Position numbers and translations under genes: made by a program | Part shown: positions 58,079 to 64,000 of the stretch, piece after piece | How positions within the stretch are numbered: position 1 is the first letter of the stretch | Layout: the number at the start of each line of letters is the position of its first letter | The notes under the pieces: generated by a model | Database searches by the model: none | Told to the model about the DNA's origin: nothing | The model's input: only the letters and a program-made list of their open reading frames with translations | Source: Zanthoxylum bungeanum | Lineage: Eukaryota; Streptophyta; Magnoliopsida; Sapindales; Rutaceae | Assembly (NCBI GenBank): GCA_019454045.1 | Contig: SKCR01041558.1 | Location: 1-64,000, forward strand | Direction: 5' to 3' | Length of the DNA stretch: 64,000 nt

Positions 58079-61000
58079 CTATGTGGAGAGTTTTGTCATT
58101 CCGGCTATGGCACGACAAATTTCAAGCTTCTCCTTCGGTAAAACCTTCGTGAACATATCGGCACCGTTGTCGTCGGTGTGAATTTTCCTGAGTTCTAACA
58201 GCCTTGAGCTCAGGACGTCCCGTATCCAGTGATACCTCACATCGATATGTTTTGACCTCGAATGAAAGGTGGAATTTTTACCGAGATAGATAGCACTCTG
58301 GCTATCGCAGTACAAAATGTACTTCTCTTGCTTGAAACCCAATTCTTGGACGAATGTCTTCATCCACAGCAATTCCTTGCAAGCTTCTGTAGCTGCGATG
58401 AATTCTGCCTCTGTTGTAGAAAGTGCAACACACCTCTGCAACCTCGACTGCCATGCCACAGCTCCTCCTGAGAGAGTAATCAGATACCCCGAAGTAGACT
58501 TTCGGGTATCCACATCTCCTGCCATATCTGAATCGGTGTAGCCTATCAACACTGGTTCATTGCTTCCAAAATACAGCCTCATTTTGGATGTGCCTCGAAG
58601 ATACCGCATGATCCATTTGATCGCATTCCAGTGTTCCCGTCCTGGGTTTGACATAAACCGGCTGACCAATCCAACTGCGTGTGCTAAGTCTGGCCTTGTG
58701 CACACCATGGCATACATAAGACTTCCCACTGCTGAGGTGTATGGAACCTGTTTCATTTCCTCCTTCTCTGACTCAGTAGAGGGACTCTGTCTCGTACTCA
58801 ATCTAAAGTGGGTAGCAAGAGGAGTGCTAACCGCTTTAGCCTTGTCCATCTGGAATCTCTGAAGTACCTTCTCGATGTACTCCTCCTGTGACAAGTATAA
58901 TCTCCTGGCTTTCCGATCACGGCCGATCCTGATGCCAAGAATCTGTTTAGCTGGCCCCAAGTCTTTCATCTCAAAAGACTTACTCAGTTGCTGCTTCAAA
59001 TTATCAATCCTCGATTGATTCCGGCCAACTATCAACATATCATCTACATATAACAGTAAGATGATAAAGTCATCGTCAGAGAATTTCTGAACGAATACAC
59101 AATGGTCTGAAGTAGTCTTCTTGTATCCTTGCTCCCCCATAACTGACTCAAACTTCACGTACCACTGTCTCGGTGCCTGTTTCAAACCGTATAGGCTTTT
59201 TCTGAGTCTGCACACATGGTCCTCTTTACCTCTGACTCTGAAGCCTTCTGGTTGCTCCATATAAATTTCTTCTTCCAGGTCTCCGTGAAGAAATGCGGTC
59301 TTGACATCCATCTGCTCAACTTCCAGGTCGAGGCTTGCTGCTAAGCTGAGTACCACTCTGATGGATGACATCTTCACAACTGGAGAGAAGATTTCATCGA
59401 AGTCAATGCCTTTCCTTTGATTGAATCCCTTGACAACTAGTCTGGCTTTGTACCGGGGTTGTGAAGTATTCTCCTGTTGCTTCATCCTGTACACCCATTT
59501 GTTCTTCAAAGCCCGTTTGCCTCTTGGCAATTTCACCAACTCAAAAGTGTGATTGTCATGCAAAGATTTCATCTCATCTTGCATGGCTTCCTCCCACTTT
59601 TCTCTGTCATCTGTTCCACAGCCTCCTGATAGCTCTCGGGTTCTCCCCCGTCAGTAAGCAGCACATACTCATATGCAGAGTATTTGGTTGAAGGTCGCTT
59701 CTCTCTGTCTGACCTTCTCTGTGGAACTGTTGGTGTAGTTTCTGGTACTGGTGGTTGATCATGATCATCATCTCTGGGAGCTTCATCACCTGTACCCTCA
59801 TGTCTGGGAACCTCATCTTCAACTCGTACTGGCACCGGTGTATGAGGTTCTGGATTCACATTTCTGTATTGCTGGGGCATTGTCTTCATATCCTTCCGGA
59901 TATCTTCTATGGTCTGGTCTTCAACAAAGACAACATCTCGGCTTCTGACAATCTTCTTCTCCACAGGATCATAGAGTTTGTAGCCGAAATCATCCTGACC
60001 ATAGCCAATAAAGACACACTGTCGCGTCTTTGCATCAAGTTTGGATCTCTCGTCCTTTGGGATGTGTACATAAGCTTTGCACCCAAAGACATGCAAGTGT
60101 TCATAAGACACTTCTTTCCTGTCCAAGCTTGGTTAGGAACATTACCTTTCAGTGCGACCGCTGGGGACATGTTCAAAACATGTACAGTTGTGTTGAGTGC
60201 CTCCCCCCAAAATGTCTTCGGCAGCTTGGCTTGTGACAGCAAGCTTCTGACCCTTTCGCACAAGGTTCTGTTCATCCTCTCAGCTAGGCCATTCAGCTGA
60301 GGTGTCTTCGGAGGTGTCGTTTGATGTCTGATTCCTTGCGTCTTGCAGTACTGATCAAACGGACCTCTATATTCTCCACCGTTGTCTGTTCTGATGCATT
60401 TGAGTTTCTTACCGGTTTCTCTCTCCACCAGGGCGGGAAACTCCTTGAACACTCCCAGCACTTGGTCTTTTCTCTTCAAGGTGTATGCCCATGTCTTCCT
60501 TGAATGATCATCAATGAATGTCACAAAGTAAAGTGACCCACCAAGTGTTCGTGTCTGCATCGGACCACATACATCTGAATGTATGAGATCTAGTACCTCC
60601 GGTTTCCGTTGAGGCGGGGAGCTCTGGAAGGACACTCTGTTCTGCTTTCCAGCCATGCAGTGTTCACACTTCCGTAAGTGTGAGTTCTTTAATTCCGGAA
60701 GAACATTCCTCCTGCGTAGTATTTCCATCCCCGTTTGACTCATGTGACCGAGCTTTTTGTGCCATAGCTCGGCTGCCTCATTACTGTTGACTGTATTTAT
60801 GCTACTATTTGTAATCTTAGCATGCATCAAATACAAAGTTGAATCCTTCTTACCTCGTGCCACGACCATTGATCCTTTAGTGAGCTTCCAGCATCCGTCA
60901 CTAAAGGTGCTGCAGAAACCTTCATCATCCAGCTTGCCTGTTGAGATCAGGTTTAACCGGATGTCTGGGATGTGCTTGACTCCCTTCAACACTAGCCTTG

Positions 61001-62041
61001 TCCCGTTGTCTGTTTCAAGGCAGATGTCACCAATACCGACGGCTTTGGACTGTCCGTCATTCCCCATCCTTACAGCACCGTAGTCTCCTGGTGTGTAAGA
61101 TGAAAAGAAGTCTCTGCGAGATGTGGCGTGTATGGATGCGCCACTATCTATCACCCAACTGGTCTCGTGGCTGGCAAGATTCACAACATCTTCTTCATAT
61201 ATTATGAAGAACTGTTTGGAGGTATTGTCGGTGGTGGTAGCGACTCTTTCTTGATTAGAGTCACCATCTCTTCTGGACTGCTCGTTCTTCAGTTTGTAGC
61301 AATCCCTCTTCATATGGCCTTTCTTTTTGCTGTAATAGCACTCAATATCTCTTGTTTTTGATTTACCCCGGTTCTTGTCTGGTCTACCTGGGCCTCGGCT
61401 TTTACTCCTCCCCCATCTGGTGGACTTCTCTGTCACTAGAGCTTCTGAGGTTGAGGCTGATGCTGACTCTTGCATTCTCGTCCTCTTTTCTTCTCTCTCG
61501 AAGATCCTGGTCTTTGCCATCTCCATAGTGACTTTCCCATCTGCGGCTGAATTGATCACCGTAGATCTGAACATTTCCCAAGATTCCGGTAACGTATTAA
61601 GGAGTATTAAGCCATTTACCTCATCTCCGAAGTCTATGCCCAATCCAGACAATTCCTTCATGGTTCCGAGGAAATCGTTGATATGGTCCGCCACAGCTGT
61701 ACCCTCCTGGTATTTCAAACCCATCATCTTCTTGATGTAGTACAGCTTGTTGTTGCCAGTCTTTGCTCGAAAAGCTCCTCCAGCTTTCTCCATAAAACAC
61801 GTGCATTTATCTCTTCACTGACATGGTTCACGATACTGTCGTCGATCCACTGACGAATAGTACTGCATGTTTTCTGGTGAAGATTAGCCCACTTCTCATC
61901 GGTCATTCCTTCTGGTTTCTGCTCCAGAAACACCGATCCATCATAGTCCTTCACATACAGAAGGTCTTTCATCCTTCCTCTCCATGTGAAATAGTTTGTA
62001 CTGGTTAACAAAATCATTTTTCCGTTGCTCCCCTCCATCAT
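58079..62041 (-). CDS. Element H gag-pol polyprotein with three frameshifts (Tnt1-like copia)
   Basis: Gag starts at the ATG at 62041 (MMEGSNGKMILLTSTNYFTW). A 1-base shift near 61765 follows LEELFE. The zinc knuckle at 61299-61340 reads CYYSKKKGHMKRDC: the second metal-binding Cys is Ser (codon AGC, 61329-61331). Protease WVIDSGASIHATS lies near 61150. Integrase has the HHCC region (LWHKKLGHMSQ, CEHCMAGKQ) and HSDVCGPM, TDNGGEY and GLAERMNRTL around the three catalytic acids, then a second shift near 60112. A third shift near 59582 precedes RT, with YVDD at 59039-59050. RNase H (STTEAEFIAATEACKELLWMK, ADMFTKVLPKEKLE) ends with the stop at 58079. Apart from the three 1-base shifts I see no stop codon. 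Recorded as CDS because the shifts may be sequence errors. Confidence 0.88.
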
Positions 62042-62710
62042 AAAAATTCTAAGCAGAATTTCAAAAAACGGACCTCACCGTTGCGTCCGGAATGGTCGAA
62101 AATGGTGGAAATGACACTTCGTTTGTCAAAATCCGACACAGGGACTAATTTGCAAATTCCAGAAATTACAGGGGTCAACGTGCAATTTCCGAAAGTTCAG
62201 GGGCCAAAGTGAAAATACGGAAACCTTCAGGGACTAATATGCAATTTCCAAAAAGTCCAGGGACTAAATTGAAAATTTCTGAAAGTATAGGGGCTAAATT
62301 GTAATTTCCAGAAAGTTCAGGGACCTATCTGAAATTTACCAGGCACGCTGACGTGGCTGACACGTGTCGCTGACGTGGCTGCTGACTGGGCTGCTGACTG
62401 TGCAGGACCTGCTGACGTGGCGGCTGACTGGACGCTGACGTGTCGCCACGTGTCGTCTTCTTACTTGTCTGCGCGTGAAGCGCGTGACTGCGACTGGGGC
62501 GCGTGTCGTGCTCTCTGACCGGCGCGTGCGGCGCGTGAGGCTTCGTCCGTGCTCCGTTTGATCGCCGCGAAAAACCACCACCGTGCTCGTCTCGCCGTGA
62601 AACGTCTGATGGTATGCTCAAAATCGATTTTCGACAACTTTTGTCGGAACCGATTTTCCGAACCGAATCTCCGTTACCGAGTTTCGGGATCCCTCCGAGT
62701 AACCTTAGCT
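62042..62710 (-). other. Element H leader with repeats and GACGTG motif cluster
   Basis: Untranslated. 62140-62335 holds five or six imperfect repeats of 32-38 bases containing GGGACTAA.TTGNAATTTCC and GAAAGTTCAGGG. 62345-62460 holds CACGTG at 62361-62366 and 62447-62452, and GCTGACGTGG or GCTGACGTGTC at about 62347, 62370, 62411 and 62434. A GC-rich stretch with GCGCGTG words follows to about 62545. No gene is recognised, although the minus-strand frame 62325-62744 is open. Confidence 0.7.
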
Positions 62711-62722
62711 CCTGATACCACT
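62708..62722 (-). other. Element H primer binding site
   Basis: Plus-strand AGCTCCTGATACCACT is the complement of AGTGGTATCAGGAGCT, a Met-tRNA type copia PBS (variant TGGTATCAGGAGC). Confidence 0.85.
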
Positions 62723-63022
62723 TGTTGTGATAAAACACACACAATAGAGGAGATGTGAGAGAAAACTCTTCTTTTATTACACCACAAAAGAATTACAAAG
62801 CTTTATACAAAACTTAACAAAAAACCTCTCAACCCTCTTTACTCTCTATTTTTACTCACACATTTGAGATTTAGGGATGCTTACAATGGTCCTTAATGGC
62901 TCCTTATATAGAGTTAGAGATTGTGCAACTTTGCCTAACTTTCAAAGTTGCACAATGCCTAACTTTCAAATGCAACTTTGCCAAACTTTCAAACTTTGAA
63001 AGTTTGGCACCTTAGCACAACA
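62723..63022 (-). repeat. Element H 5' LTR
   Basis: 300 bases. It is identical to the left copy except for one G and one A less (GAGAAAAC against GAGGAAAAC, TTTAGGG against TTTAAGGG). Confidence 0.93.
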
Positions 63023-63027
63023 ATAAC

Positions 63028-64000
63028 TGAGTTTATTCAAATGTTTTAAAGATCTTAGAAATCATATATTTTGCATCACTTACATTTAAAATGGCTTAAA
63101 ATACTTAAGAAATATTTGCACTTTATTTGCACTAAAATGAATTTCAATGCACAAGTGTATCGAAAAATGATTTTGAAAAATTAGCAAAAGGTTGAAAATG
63201 TTTACAGTTCAAACGGAACACAATTTCGATATGTAGAACCTTTGCTAGAGCCATATTACTACATCATTTAATATGTGCATTTTCTGCAGACCTGCACATT
63301 AGAAATATTCCATAAAATTCATCATAATATTTTTTAGGCTGAAATGTTTACAAATGATAGATCTATATGTCTAGTTTATGTAGAAATTTATGGATAATGA
63401 TTTGGAATTTTCTAGAGCAAGTTAAGGCCAAAATACTTAAGGCTGTCAGGCTTGACTAATCATCAGAAAGTTGCTGAGACATGCATACCGGTCTCTGACA
63501 TTGGCATATTGGTCCATGGAACTGGCATAGTGGTCCCAGAGGTCCCCCAATGTCATTTTTGGAGCTGTTTGAGTTGTAGACCAACATACCGGTCACATAA
63601 TTGAAAAACGACTATAAACTACTAGTTTTGTAAAAAATCTATAAATTAATCATTTTTCTCACTTTTAACACATCTCTTGCACATATATTCACTCTAAACA
63701 TGTCAAAACATTTTTGAGAGTTTATAAACATCTCCGGAGCATTTTGTCCACCATATTCTATTAAGTCTTCACTTACACCCTTACACTTATTAAGCTTACT
63801 ATACTTACATACTTCAAATATAAGTTCATAGACTCATTTAAATCACACCTGATTTCCTATAATTCCAATAAACTGTTAAACTAATTTTGCTTTTCAATTC
63901 TCTCAAATTTCTTTTATTCTAGAAAATTTTCATTTTAATCGTCATTATTTGAATTAAACTATTTTGATATGTTTTCGGTTATTACAAAAATCAATCATTT
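63028..64000. other. Sequence right of H, possible continuation of an LTR
   Basis: AT-rich; no gene is recognised. 63470-63600 contains short repeated phrases (GCATACCGGTC, GGCATATTGGTCC, GGCATAGTGGTCC, AACATACCGGTCAC) like those in the LTRs of long copia elements. It may be the same LTR that starts at 57317, but the end lies outside the window. Confidence 0.35.

Larger units (their letters stand above)
57615..63022 (-). mobile_element. Element H: young Tnt1-like copia element
   Basis: Complete, 5408 bases, with LTRs 57615-57916 and 62723-63022 and a perfect duplication ATAAC (57610-57614 and 63023-63027). The LTRs differ by two 1-base indels and no substitution that I can find. The RT-RNase H sequence (DLEVEQMDVKTAFLHGDLEE, then LYGLKQAPRQWYVKF) and the element length resemble the Tnt1/Tork lineage. 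Gag-pol is present, with three single-base frameshifts. It is the most recent insertion here and the most likely to have been active recently. Confidence 0.93.

Noticed and set aside
59755..60300. 181 codon plus-strand frame opposite integrase/RT of H
   Set aside because: Antisense shadow of the polyprotein; residues track the complementary codons and no motif is present.
62325..62744. 139 codon minus-strand frame in the leader of H
   Set aside because: Low-complexity Arg/His/Ser-rich translation of GC-rich repeats lying between PBS and gag; not conserved with any known copia protein.
39032..63027. Elements F and H share the same target duplication ATAAC
   Set aside because: Each pair matches its own flanks and the elements are unrelated; a 5 base AT-rich match can be chance. 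A duplicate insertion hot spot is not supported by two cases.

Overview
This window is repeat-dense plant nuclear DNA, probably from an AT-rich eudicot. The clade cannot be fixed from sequence alone. About 95% of it is mobile elements, most of them LTR retrotransposons nested in one another. There is no prokaryotic gene organisation and I found no rRNA or tRNA gene. Ty1/copia reverse transcriptase and integrase remnants, plant-type primer binding sites (TGGTATCAGAGC and TGGCGCCCACCGTGGGGCC), short target-site duplications (TSDs) and hAT-type MITEs support a plant origin.

Layout. 1-1122: three truncated LTR-type fragments. 1123-10919: decayed copia element A (+), whose 3' LTR is cut by a second copy of the same family. 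10920-22876: heavily decayed copia element B (+). B carries a 2.17 kb solo-LTR-like insertion (16850-19022, TSD AGTAT) and a 1.0 kb hAT-type element (20849-21860, TSD ATCACGGT), and its 3' LTR is truncated. 22877-23375: an antisense Athila-type gag scrap. 23408-38575: old copia element C (+), with a gag-only, non-autonomous Ty3/gypsy-like element D (26104-31796) in its leader. 38576-39036: a unique spacer with TTCGAACG repeats. 39037-54921: element F (-), in the same non-autonomous family as D. F has no gag or pol and instead carries a fragment of a plant matrix metalloproteinase gene. A younger copia element E (-, 45217-54787, TSD GTATC) sits in F's 5' LTR. 54927-57316: the only low-copy host-like sequence, with a 513 bp hAT MITE just upstream of a small single-exon gene (56226-56696). 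57615-63022: young Tnt1-like copia element H (-, TSD ATAAC), probably inside another LTR-like sequence that runs to the end of the window.

The most interesting features are: (1) the D/F family, where D keeps gag with long tandem arrays and F has replaced the coding region with a captured metalloproteinase catalytic domain; (2) GC-rich blocks dense in CACGTG, GACGTGG and TGACGTCA motifs in the solo LTR and in the leader of H; (3) H, whose LTRs differ by only two 1-base indels; and (4) a copia polypurine-tract remnant abutting the left LTR of C, which shows that C's left boundary is a recombinant or decayed older junction.

Relative order, from nesting: A before B; B before the solo LTR and the hAT element; C before D; F before E. 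Judged by eye from LTR similarity, C is old, E is young and H is the youngest.
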